Part shown: one piece after another, positions 34,749-46,500 of the stretch | Layout: the number at the start of each line of letters is the position of its first letter | Numbering within the stretch: the first letter of the stretch is position 1 | Assembly: GCA_004764695.1 (NCBI GenBank) | Contig: SMSO01000035.1 | Coordinates: 2,416,001 to 2,480,000 of the forward strand | From: Schizochytrium sp. TIO01 | Lineage: Eukaryota > Sar > Bigyra > Thraustochytrida > Thraustochytriidae | Reading direction: 5' to 3' | Length of the DNA stretch: 64,000 nt | The notes under the pieces: model-generated | The model's input: the letters and a program-made list of their open reading frames with translations, nothing else | Database searches by the model: none | Told to the model about the DNA's origin: nothing | Program-made: the position numbers and the translations under genes

Positions 34749-35774
34749 TTACATGTAGTCGTAGAGTTGGCTGCCCATCGTCATGTATTCGTTACCATAA
34801 GTATGGCGCGAGTACTTAGACTGAGGTGTGTCGAGGGGGAATGCCTTGCGCTTCTTGTCACCAAGCGGCTGAGCGTTTTTCATGGCTGCGATAACAGATG
34901 GCACTGGTGCGATGGCAGTTGCTTGAGCAGCAGCCTCCTCACCAAGAGCGACAACTTCGACGACCTCGTTATCAATGACAACCTTCTGCAGCTCACCCTT
35001 GGAATGAGCAATGCAGAGATCTCCAGAGCCACGTGCCGCAGAGTGGCAATCGTGAACAATGCACAAACGACGCCATTGACGACCATCCCAGCGCTTGGCA
35101 TCACCGTTCACGACATATACTACGCCCTTGACACGGTTCTCCTTCTTGGGAATCTCAGCGCATTCCATGACGTGTGCTTGCTTTGCGCGGTTGGACTTGA
35201 TTGTTGAGAGAACCCTGCCATAAGGCTTCGAGTTCTTGCGCTTGCGGCCATCCTTAGCTTGCTGGGAATAACCAGAGGACTCGGAGCCGCACTCGCTATG
35301 GTCTTCTGAGGAAGAGGAAGACAAAGTCGGTGCAATGCTTGAAACGTTTGCGCGCATCGCGTAAGGCTGGGAGATTTCAAGGTTTTTGATGCCGTTCTTA
35401 GGGCTGTGAGATTGGCCGTAGAGCATGTCCATGTTACCATCGGCCTGCGGTGTGGAAGGGGCAGTGCCAGCACCATCGGTCAGGTGGTCGTCGTTCTCGT
35501 GTGTGTTAAGATGACCCCAGTAGTGGTCAGGCTCCTCACAAGGCAAGGGAGCACCAGAGTACTGCTGTACAGTACTGTTGAGAAAGTCTACAGCAACGTC
35601 GTTGAAATCGTTGTTAAAAACGTTCAAGTCAAGCTCATCCTCAGCAGCAACCTGGTGCTGCTGCGGCAAGTACAGGGGAACGTGGGCATGCTGCTGCTGG
35701 TGCAATTGGTGCATCATGCTCGGCATGTGCTGGTGTTGTTGCCAGTTAGCGGCGGCTGAGTTGTAGGTCTCCAT
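34749..35774 (-). CDS. Probable nuclear regulator with one WRKY19-type CxxxxC...CxxH zinc finger
   Basis: 341 aa from ATG 35774 to TAA 34749-34751, intronless. Seen: Gln/His-rich N-terminus (12-42), acidic region with VFNNDFNDVAVDFLN (52-66), Ser run (152-156), a basic cluster GRKRKNSK (176-183) and KKRK (307-310) that could act as nuclear localisation signals. The conserved-looking core is residues 217-262: GDAKRWDGRQWRRLC, then C238-x4-C243-x10-C254-x2-H257. Known: the spacing and the KRWDG.QWRRLC lead match the short WRKY19-like zinc fingers, usually in tandem, of oomycete, algal and plant proteins; here there is one. Inferred: sequence-specific regulator or cofactor in the nucleus. High local GC and an open 187-codon antisense frame (34644-35207) are a composition effect. 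Family call is moderate; existence of the gene is firm. Confidence 0.85.
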   Translation of the reverse strand: METYNSAAANWQQHQHMPSMMHQLHQQQHAHVPLYLPQQHQVAAEDELDLNVFNNDFNDVAVDFLNSTVQQYSGAPLPCEEPDHYWGHLNTHENDDHLTDGAGTAPSTPQADGNMDMLYGQSHSPKNGIKNLEISQPYAMRANVSSIAPTLSSSSSEDHSECGSESSGYSQQAKDGRKRKNSKPYGRVLSTIKSNRAKQAHVMECAEIPKKENRVKGVVYVVNGDAKRWDGRQWRRLCIVHDCHSAARGSGDLCIAHSKGELQKVVIDNEVVEVVALGEEAAAQATAIAPVPSVIAAMKNAQPLGDKKRKAFPLDTPQSKYSRHTYGNEYMTMGSQLYDYM

Positions 35775-38700
35775 CTTGAATTTGATTGAGGTTTTGATGT
35801 GAAATGTGATGTGCGGTTTCTGAGCCTAAGTGCTCAAGACCTTTTTATTTCTCTTTGCAAGTGCTTTCCTTGCTTATTAAGTAAGGTCTGGCACGCTTCG
35901 AGGTTTCGGGTTTGCTGCTCCAAGATCGATTGCTCATCTTCTGCCATAAGACTAACTAACAATAGACAGGAGGCCTCCTTGTTTTTCCCTTTGCTCGGAG
36001 TTCTAGTTCTTAGTAAAAGCATACGCTTTCAATTTTCACCTAATTACTTAATTAATTAATTATTTTCAAACGGGCTCACACTGCTGTCACCAACAAATAA
36101 TTTTTATTCTATTTTTTAAAGTATAAATTTTCATGAGTGAGACAAGGAAGAAAGGAATTATTGTTTATACAGAATCGAAGAGTCGAGTCTCTATTATTCC
36201 TTTCTAGAGTAGTATACATCAGTGGTTACTCTGCCAAAGCTTCCACATTCAATCTGCTCTAACACACAGCCTTCAATTCTCTTCTTTTTCTTTGTGCTTC
36301 TCTTTCCACTGTAAAACAAAGTTCCTAACCTTTTTCTTCCTCTCTGTATTTTTCATTTAATTTCTCTTTTACTTGGATACCCAATGTTTAATTTGTATAT
36401 ATTCTTAAAATGGCTTCTTTATATAAGATCATCTTTAAATTGAAAAGTGAAGATCTTCTTTTTAATAATTTGGAAGAGCAGTTTTATTTAGATTAACCTT
36501 AGCTAGGTGTAGCAAGAAGATGCAAAGCAAATAATCTGCCTCTAATGAAATTATACAAGTATAGCACGTACATTTCTATTTAAAATGTGCACCATATTTC
36601 ATACTCCATGCTAGTGTTTAAAACTAAAAATACTAAAACAAAACTCCAATTTAGAGAAATGAGAGACTTAAAAACAATAATTAAAAAATTGTAAGCCTGC
36701 GAACTTTTAGAATAGAGATTCATGTAGAGACCTAGGAACAAGACACGCCACGCAAGCTTCTACAAGCCGGAGCAGGCGGAGGTTTGATAACTAAGACGCT
36801 TGCGGCTAAGCACACGAACGGCGGCTCTTGCGGTCAACTGGCTTTGATTTATTCGCTTGACTGATGCGTTTGGCTATCCCTTGCGCTGCTTCAATATTTT
36901 AATTAGAAGACACTTTATATTTTTGTTTCTGCAGTTTGCTTTAAAGAAAGAAATGTAAAATTTGCTTCGTCTATCAAAGGTGCAGTGTGTGATTCATTTT
37001 CGCTTTAATAGTCTAGCACTTATTTTTAAAAAAAAGAAAAGAAAAAGAAAAGAAAAAAAAAGTGTGGTATAATTTCGCACACTAACTAGCGGGGAAGAGG
37101 TATTTGAATAATGCGTTGATAAGAATTTTTTAACACATTTCTACGCAACATTGTTATTATGTATTATGTGCACGTGCTTGACATCTGCTTTTATCTATGG
37201 GTTTGTCTGGCTCTTATAATGGCTTAGGCTTAATCAACTATTGATGAATGAAATCATTGCACTACAATAGAATTCTAATCAGGAGAAAAGATCAGGAAGG
37301 TCTAATCTGATGTTCCTAGAGTCTTGGAAGCTAGATCAACTTTATATTTTGCATCAAAGAACGATGTTTTGTAAAAGTCTAAAAAGAGATCGATAAAATT
37401 GGAAGTTCTTGTTCTCTTGTCCAATTCGTATGAAGTCAGAAATACCAAATTATTTTGTTCTCTCATTCTTTTCACGATGAGAGGCGAATGAACCGACCTT
37501 TGAAAGAATGCTCAAAGACTTCGAGCCCAAGTAAAAAGTACTTACAGGAATCTGATCAATGTCTCAGAGACTCCTTTCTTGCCTTTGAGATTTGATTACT
37601 AGCAACCAAAAGCAGGTAGTAGTCATGGCAGATTAGGTAAAGTCAAGCGAATAAATGTGTGCGTAAAGGCGCGCATAAAACGAGGCGTGCGCTTCTTTTG
37701 ATTGGTTATTCTTGATCAGGCGCCAATCCATACAATCTCACAAAAGCCAAGCTACCTAAGGCTTAGCTGACTGACACAGAAGAAAGTTTATTCTTTTGTT
37801 TTTTTTTGTTATGGACAACAGGATCGGGGAATAGTACTGGGCTAGGTTAGCTAGATCATCTTTCGACGTCTTGAAGTTTCATTGGCCTTCACCGAATGGG
37901 CTGGGTGCGGTGATGCGAATGAGGCGAGTTCAACTATGAACTTTGTCCTGGTCTGTGATGGTCTTAACATCTGCGGCAAGTGCTGCGTTGAGATCCTGTC
38001 GGATAGAATACCAAATGTCTGGGAGCAGATGTGAATTAATTCATTACGCGTTCTATTGTTTTCTAAAGAACGAAAGAACTGCTTAGGGCGAACAACATGT
38101 GAGCAACAGGCCCTGCTAGTCTTGAAGACCCCGGAGAAACGCAGACAGCAGCTGCTCATTGTGGCCGTGATCTTGGCGCGCGTCGCTGCACAATCATTCA
38201 CTCACGCACATGCAGCATAGTCAGTGGTGCCCAGATTAACTTCGTGGACGCAGTCGTGTCTTGATTGCGGCACGGCGGTGAAGTCCAAGAGACCTCTAGA
38301 AACGCGAGCCACCTACTTATTATTATTTTTATAATGTTCGTAACAAGCGAACAAAGCGCCTGTCCGGAACCTGCGGCGCAAAATGTAATACGAGTATAAG
38401 ATGAGTGACTATACTACTTTCTTTTGGCCCGGAGAACCCTCGAAGCAAATATTTTTTTTTTTGCTACTTTAAAGTATTTTCAGATCGACAAAACCAAAGA
38501 AGAAGTTGGATAAATGTGCTTAGAATATAGGAGTGTTTTTCTGTTCTTATGCGTACCCCATACTTTAACCTAGCAATATTTGATTGAATAATTAAAAAGG
38601 CATGCTTGAAGATGAGATAGGAGTAGGTGCGAAATAGAGGAGGAGACGCCCTGAGGATCCTCGTTATGTTGGTTGATCACACTTAATCAATTGCCTAAAA

Positions 38701-39952
38701 ACTTATAGAAAACTCTGTTTGAAACTTTTGTTTTGCAACTTAGGAAATTATACAAGTGAGATATGATCATTCCTTTGTTATAGAAAACAAACAAAAGTCC
38801 GTGCTCGCGAATGCTTCTTTTCGAAGAATAATTGTAGTTTCTGCCGTTACTAGCCTTCGTGAGTCTGAGAAAAGGCACACAAAATATCGCTTGTTGCCTA
38901 GAAAACGTCAGTCGTTTCATACTATATAGCTTCTATTCCTGCCAGGTCCTGTGCTCGGATTGAAAACGAAGCAAAGCAAAGAAAGAAGAAAAAAACGCCT
39001 GAGAACTTTAAATGAAACCTTGGATTTTTGCGTAATTCCAGCTCAGGTCTTGATATTATAATCCAGTGAGAAGCTGGGATATGTGCCTGCTTACCTTGCC
39101 TCCTCTATTCGCCGCCGGCTGACTGGAACTTCGAACGAGGCGATTCGCTCCTTTGGCACCCTTCAAATTGGACATGTCCCAGGAGAACTTATTTACCAGA
39201 TGAGTCGAGAGGCTAGAATATGTCCATGAACCATAATATCAGGGATATTGTACGCAATAATAGAGAATATTATCCTATTTGTTCACGCTAGCCGCCCACA
39301 CGTGCCGTTGAACTGCTTGATGCCTTGCGTTACCAGTAAAGCTGATTGAGATTGATTCGCTCAGTCAGAGTCTATCATTTAGTTACTACGAGAAACATGC
39401 AGGGGCCACACGTGCCGGCAAAGACCCAGTGCACTTTCATAAGTTAGAAAAGAAAAACAAGCAGGTAAGAAATGGCTATGAGACGTTGAAAAACACTCCG
39501 AGAAGACATGTTCCTCCATGCTATATCCTGCGCTTGGCAGCGATAGAGAAGCCTCGTGTCATAGATAAAGCAGCCACGGAGAGTAATGTTAGATTGTATG
39601 GATACTGCACTTGAATGGCTATAATCAAAGTGCAGCACTGGTGGCAGCGCGTTTCGAGGTTCAGGAATGCATCCAGAGGAATTTAGAAGCATGCATTACG
39701 CGGAAACATCCTAGTGTGTAGAGCTGCGGTGCTACGGTCGCTGAAGTGAATGGCATATAGGAAAGCAAGTGTACAAAGCGAGATTTCCTGCGACTAATAC
39801 GTGCTGGGAGTTAAGACCTCCCATGGTTCAAGTGGGCGAAAAGGAGGCTAGTTTTCCTTTCCGCGCTTCAAATTGTCGAATTACTTGGAAACCTGGATCA
39901 CCAATGAACTTAGAAAAATGTATGGCTCCATACTGATTCGCCAATACATTCG
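35775..39952. other. Intergenic DNA, no supported gene
   Basis: The first part should hold the promoter of the zinc-finger gene. An A-rich AAAAG patch is at 37028-37062. A minus frame 38201-37851 (116 codons) starts with Met-Asn and is rich in Cys/Arg/Ser, with no recognised domain; it is not called. Confidence 0.5.
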
Positions 39953-40273
39953 TCAACAAGATGTGGAGTCATATTCAGGTATCTCTCGGTGGATGTGGTG
40001 TTCATTTGGGTAGGCATTTTGTGTTGATTTATTGCATTTGGTTGAATGAATTAGGAGTTGGACTTCATCAAGTTCGCCGCCACGGCGCTCACTTGAGTGG
40101 TTCTGCAAAGTCACGTGCCATAGTCGTGCATCCAGCTTGGACCAAAATGCTTGGTCTGTCTTCTTGCAGCAGCTCGCTGTACCTGTAAAAAATCGCTCAA
40201 TCGGCCCCAGCTTCACAATATAGCGGCTGGCAGTGGTGGATGCATATACAATTCGCCTCCATGATCTGGTGTC
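39953..40273 (-). pseudogene. Possible coding relic, minus strand
   Basis: An open minus frame of 106 codons without a clear ATG, following a TAA. Composition is protein-like (FFTGTASCCKKTDQAFWSKL, then SSERRGGELDEVQL) with purine-first codons. Upstream on the same strand a different phase (about 40500-40320) also reads naturally (LLAVLPKHMLEQNLIVCFKL). Together they look like exons or fragments of a decayed gene. A plus-strand frame (39961-40500, one stop) covers the same DNA, so this is unresolved. No family recognised; a retroelement fragment was considered without support. Confidence 0.25.
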
Positions 40274-42200
40274 TTAGCGATTTATCTCGCTATCGCCAAG
40301 AATCTCGCGAACCACGAATCGATGTGTTTATTTATGGCTTCTCAGGAGACTTTAAATACCGCAGCTTCGACAGTTTAAAGCATACTATCAAATTCTGCTC
40401 TAACATATGTTTGGGTAAAACGGCAAGCAAGCCAGCAAGTGAGAGCTATCATTGCGAGCTTCCTACCGATCAGTCAGCGTCATCAATCTTGCACGACTAA
40501 ATCACCGCACTGCACTTTGTTTTGAGCTAATATTGTCAGTTGGATATAACGATAGGGTGCCTCAGCATATCAAAATGGATGGATTTAAGGTGGCAAGTCC
40601 CTGCGGCGCATGCACTAAGTTTCCTGATTTTGGAGACGTGAGCATAAGATACTTATACTTTATAGCACTCATGAGAGAGAAGCAACAATTTCAGATCATC
40701 AGTGAAATATACATATCGCTGTCTTTTTATAATCGATGGTTTTCAATGGATACCTTGCCTTGATAAGCAAAAGCATAGTTTATCCTACCAGCTTGAGGAT
40801 TTAATTTGAACTCCACAAGCAAAATTATTTGATTCGCATTCAATATTCTTGGCACGTGGTCCACTTGCAATGAACTAGCCTTGGCCACACAAAAACATGC
40901 ACCCATCTCAGAATAATACCAGTCCACCGAAACAGCTCTAATTTTCTTTTCTCTTTTTTTGAAATGTATTTTTTTAGTCTTAGAATGATGATTTATTTAT
41001 TTGCTTGAATTTTACTGCTTTATTTAATTATAATTAAAAAATAAAAAAAAAATAAAAAAGTAAAAAAAGTAACAGGTACTTCAGCAAACAAAACGAAGTA
41101 TTTGTAGCTGTTTATTATATAGCTTACCGTAGACAGTATTAAAGTACTACATTCAGAAGATTGACTGTGCGGAGAAAGTCGGTGGGAGAATATTTTACGA
41201 CTGGTAAGCAAAAGAATGGAAGATAACAGGAGAAGATTCATTCTCTAGCTATTTCGAAAGCAAATGTAGCAAGTTGAAGAGAGCAGCTGCGCCACCCATG
41301 AAAGGCAATTTAGAGAGAGTAACTCCTTCTTGTTTTACATACCTCGATTATACGGAGGACAAGGTGAATTATTTTAGTAGGCTCTCTTCGAACATGAAGA
41401 TGATCCTCTAGACATTCATGTTAAAAAAAGTTTCGAAGCCTTTTGCTGGACATCACTTGGTCTAGGAAAGTATGATATGGCAAAATGCCTCACTGTCAAA
41501 CTTTCGACCCTAAAGCATTGTAACTTGATGCAAGGATTTGCCAATCCCAAGATCTTTTGTATCATAGGTTGGAATTTTATTTATTTGCTAATGGAATTCT
41601 GCTGAATTTAGAAAATCTGCGCACCCTGTGGGTCTTTGAATTCAAAACAAAAGATCCAGCGGTAGGTTATACTTCTTCGTTGCAAAAATTGAAGCTTTAA
41701 AAAGATATGAAATGGCTTAAGATGTATATATTTTCAAATCTGATAATTCCTTGTTGTACCCAGGAATAAGGAATCAATCGTTTGGAGCTGCGAACGAATT
41801 TATACCAAAATATTTACCATCAATAACTCATCATTAAGTGAATTCCAACTTTTTTTAATTGAGATATTCGTCATCTCTTCCCCTCCGGCCCTCCGGGTGT
41901 CAAGTCTTAACTAAGATGAATACGTTCTTCCTCACAAGTCCTCTGTTTCCTGAAGAGTGCCACGCTTCGCATTTCCTGCGAGCTCAAGCTTCTCCTTTGG
42001 GCTCTCTACGTGTGGCTCACAATATGTATAGTTCTTTGGTAGAAAGTATTAGAAGAAGATTAACATTTGTAGTAATTTATTTGTTTGTTGAAAATTATAG
42101 AAAATAAGAGAAAATAAGAAAATAGATGAAAGCAGAAATCAGAAGCTAGACGAAAAGGTGTGCGGAACGAATGGCCACGACAGCCTCTCGATTGCAATTC
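40274..42200. other. Intergenic DNA, no supported gene
   Basis: AT-rich, with an A-rich patch at 41030-41070. The plus frame at 40452-40763 shows no motif. Confidence 0.5.
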
Positions 42201-43596
42201 TTAGTGAATCGGCTCAGTTTCCGAAATGTTTGATGGGGAAATAATAAGCTTTGTCCTTGCACGCACCTCTTCTTCAGCGCAGATAGTTGTCTCGTTGCTG
42301 GTGCGTGTCTCAGCACGCATGGAATAAAAAGCCTCGGTTCGGATCCGGGCCGCATGCTGGTTAACAACCACCTCAGTTCGGGCGCGATAAATGTCAATGC
42401 GTTTTGTTCCTGTAAGATTGAAGTTTTCGAGACGCGTGGCATGCGTGGCATGCGTGCATGCTGTTATAGCGTCTTCTGTGGAGGCAGTCGAAGCATGAAT
42501 TTCTAGACAAACTAACTTTACGCTGCTGCGATTACTGAGCATCAGACTAAATTCATTAAAGACTGAGCAAGAAACCGAACGCGGTGTCCAGTTCGAATGT
42601 TGATCACAGTGCTGGTCTGTTTAAGGAATAGAGAAAAGTCAATCGCCGCCACAACAGCGTCCAGTACAACTTCACGGACTATCGCCAAAGACCTTGGTAG
42701 TGTTGTCGACGTCTGGTCAAATTGTCGAGAGCGAACTGCAGCTCTTGTACGCAGGCGAATTTGAAGCGGCTCGATTTCTCTTGCCCAGGAGGCGGAAAAC
42801 AAGTGGTGGATGCACTCCGACATCCTTCTGCCAAATTGAGAACCACTGTTCCCAGTAAGACCTAAGTTCTTGTGTAAAATACGGTGTTCTGTAACCAGGA
42901 TCGATTTGCTGGATTGCTCAATATTAGTCAGGAATAGCACTGACGGCAGGGCGCACGCCAGTTTTCAATGTGCTACTTTTAGCTACCTCTAATTGTTATG
43001 TGCAGCAGATCTTCACAATTCCTCTTTTTAGCTGATAGAAAGGATCCTCAGTCTACCAATCGTGATATCGTTTTATGAGTGTTCTCTGCCACGAATATTG
43101 CTTCACAGATGGTAAATGCCAAAGCTATCGCATCACCCAGCAAGTTATATGCAAGGTGGGCGCGTGCGCAATTCTTTGAACTCCGTAGGTACTGCCCAGA
43201 TCAACTTGGTTAGTACACCCTGAGTTTCGCCTGTGATCTTGCATTATGGATGAAAAATATCGTCTAACACCCTGCCACATTGGTGCCGACTGGTTCGAGT
43301 ATTCCAGTTTGCTTGGGGTAGCCTTCAAGCCAACAATTGTATCCTTTGTCCCACTTCTTAAACTCTTTACCACGTTTGTATGCTAATATTAAGTCGGCGG
43401 TATACTAACACCATCGTGTAGCCCATAGATTGTTGTTGCCTTTCAGCTCATTGCAAAACCTAGGGGGTACGTCAAAAGCTCTAAACCACTGAATCCTGAT
43501 TGTCTGAGACTGTTTTCTAAGTTGTAGTCGGCCGAAGTAAAACTTCGAGATCAACCAAATGACTTTTAAAAAACTCCATGTTTGCGGAAGACCCAT
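42201..43596 (-). pseudogene. Possible decayed gene, minus strand, four frame segments
   Basis: Four successive minus-strand segments are open and protein-like but in changing phase: 43596-43264 (one stop at 43405; ADLILAYKRGKEFKKWDKGYN), 43373-43125, 42962-42542 and 42542-42201. The last two share a loose motif of alternating beta-strand character: LQIRLRTRAAVRSR, VINIRTGHRVRF, RIDIYRARTEVVV and ARIRTEAFYSMRAETRT. Such spacing recalls beta-helix-like repeat proteins, but I do not recognise a family. Frame changes would need several indels or short introns; no clean GT-AG pair was fixed. Treated as a relic. Confidence 0.3.
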
Positions 43597-46500
43597 TTCA
43601 TCTTTTGGGGGGGGGGCGCGTTGCGATCAGAAACTAGAACTGGCGCAACTTGAGATCGAAATGCATCACAAATAGGTGCACACCTGCACGATGAAACGAT
43701 CCAGATAAGATTTTGTATTACCAGACCATGCAAATAAAGCTCTCTTGATATTATAGATCCTCATTCCGTTAATATTAGACTCTATATATCGATTCTATCT
43801 CTCAGTTACTCCCTTAATTTCTTTTTTATGTATAGAGCAAGTAAAATAATAAGCACAGGCCATTTTTCTTGACTTCTTTATTACAAAGAAAGCATAAACT
43901 TCGAAAAAAGAAGGTTATTTACAATCGCAAGGTAAAATTAGGTACCAGCATGCTGACTCTTTCCACATACCCGCCTCGGGAAATTGAGCGGAAAAAACAT
44001 TTATTCTTTTTTTTTGAATAATTCTCAAACTAAAGTATTTCTTTCTCATGATCGACCTATCCGTTACAAGGAATCCAAGCTTTCATTTTTTTGAGGTGCA
44101 GACTGTGAACTGTGTACAGCTTAAGTTCTTACGTAGGAAAATGAACTATTTTCTGAGCTCAAGTTCAGCAGATGAACAACTTGTCATTTGTTTGGGTTAT
44201 ATATATGCTTAGTCAATACCAGAATGTAAGCACACTTAGAAAGAATCAATGTAGCGGTGGGTTTACTGGTGCAAACTCCGCACAAAATCACCAAGTTTAG
44301 TGATATCTGCACTGCCTTTGCCGGATCAATATCACAGTCTCTAGTAGGCTTTTATGTAACTTGCGATATATGAATTATTGTCAGAACCCGGTTCTAACAG
44401 CTCAAAGGCGCCTCATAATCGTTGACTACAACATTGATAGGTCGAGAGAATTCTAGCAAATCTCCTGCACCCAAGTACGTACATATGGACTCAAGCATCC
44501 TTTGTACATAAAACACAACAATGTTAAAATTTTAAAATTGACTTGTTGTCCGTACGCTCCGAACAGTCAGCTCTATAAAATGAGACGAATCGATAATTTA
44601 TATTGTGTGAGATCTATTACAGGTGAGGTGGGCGGAAAGGCAAGCATACACTTCTTACACTCATATCGGATTGTTCATGGCCTTTGATGTTGAGTGAGTG
44701 TGTTCTTAATTGCCACTGCATACTATTTTGCTTATTTTTTAATGACATGACCATGACTTATGCAGGGGGTAATGAGACAGTTCGTTTGCGGATTTCTTAT
44801 ACTGTGTAGAAAAAGTGACGAAAGACTTGGTGTCAGGACGTCGACTGGTTTCAATACAAAAACTCGAAATAATAATATGGACGCGGCGAAAATTGGATAC
44901 ACGTTTTGTCTCGAGAACTTCAACTACATATTAACACTTGATTTAGTCCAGCAACTAAAGTTGTTCATACTTGTAGAAGTACAGAGAAACGCTGAAGACA
45001 GTTTAAAGATGCCTCTGTTCTTTTTCGGTTTTAAACCTTCGAAGACAATGACGGGAGAACGAGAACACCTTCCCATTCGTGCTGTGGGACATCAGAACAA
45101 TATCGAATTGTTTGTTCTCATGATGCTTTTGAAGCAAACTTTTCACTAAACGTATCCATAATTCTGCTTAGGCTTCACCACTCTCACTCTCGAAAGTTAT
45201 TTAGAATATAAGAAGTTGATGCCATCAGTTCTTTCTTTATCCATGGCCCTTATTCATTTCCGCTTAGTGATACTTAGATAAACGTAAGTCAAAATTATTC
45301 TAATTAAGAAGAAATAAAAAAGTGCAGCAGTTGAAACGTAGCTATGATCGCCAAGTGTGAAATAGGAATTGGAAGAACAAATACATCACTTTCACACAGA
45401 AGGAAACTACCACTAAGCAAGTTTTGTGGATTCCTTATATTAGTAGTGCTACAAAGAAAGGACTGTCGTAATAATGTATTGCACTCACCTTGGGAAATAT
45501 GCGATTTTGGCTGGCAAGCAGTAAAGGAAAAGACCCGGGAACACTGGTGTGGCGAGAGTAAACAAAAGATTGAAATATCATATCATATTTTTCTTCTTGT
45601 GAAGTGAAAGAATTGAACAGATTTAGTCTCACCTCCAAAGCTCGGGGTCATTCATAATAAACGATTACTTTAAAGCAACTAGAACAACGCAATAATGCCA
45701 ACATCTGATGATTTGTCTCTTTAATATTCTCTCGCGTAACGAAGCTCGAACGGTTTTGTAGAAGTAGACCAGCACCCGCATAGAGTGTACCGAGTCTAAT
45801 TCATGGCACACAAAGGAACGAGCATATTTCTTAGACATTTCTTTACTTTGTGACTATACCTAGGTCCTTCCAAGGGATCAACCTAGCTAGAACAGAAACA
45901 ACTGTCTTCTTCAAAGCTGTATGTAATCAAAGCAGGAGGTGTATTGGCAACTTCGCGTTCGAGCCAGAAACGATGCATTGTAGCATCTTCTTCAAGCCTG
46001 ATATAACAATTAAATAATTAGCTTTTTCGTCTTCCTTAATAGCAATTTATAGTTTACCATAAGACCTCCCCCTGCACGTATGCAATTCCCTTTTTCTAAA
46101 TGATATCTTTAATTGAACTAAAATAAATATTATTATGAAACTAGATATATTTAAATATTACCTGAGAGAAAACAAAAAAACGTTTGTCTTGAATTAATAT
46201 CCTTTTCAAGATCACCATTAAAAATATATATATATATCGAAAAGCGACACTTTTTTTTCTTTTCTTTTTTAAAAATATGTATCACGTGTTAATTAAAAAG
46301 CCATGAATATGTACTTTTCATGTATATATATATTAAAAGAAAAAGAAGAAAATAAATTCGTAGTGTTGTTTCATTCTGTTCGATAACACTATCAAAAAAG
46401 TATTTCTCGTTGACAACTAGTACATAATGTCTTGTGATCCTAGAACAAATCATTCTGCACTAACCAATCAATCAATAAGAAAAGAACCAATCAATCAAAC

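Noticed and set aside
34644-35207. 187-codon plus-strand ORF
   Set aside because: Lies antisense to the zinc-finger gene and is open because of that gene's codon bias; no motif.
39953-40216. Copia/DDE-type retroelement fragment
   Set aside because: The Trp/His/Lys pattern only loosely resembles pre-integrase sequence; no reverse transcriptase, LTR or catalytic triad nearby.
44502-45149. Two-exon gene (donor GTGAGG at 44622, acceptor at 44765)
   Set aside because: Splice sites are plausible, but the 129-codon frame has no domain and its length is within chance expectation for AT-rich DNA; kept only as a remark.
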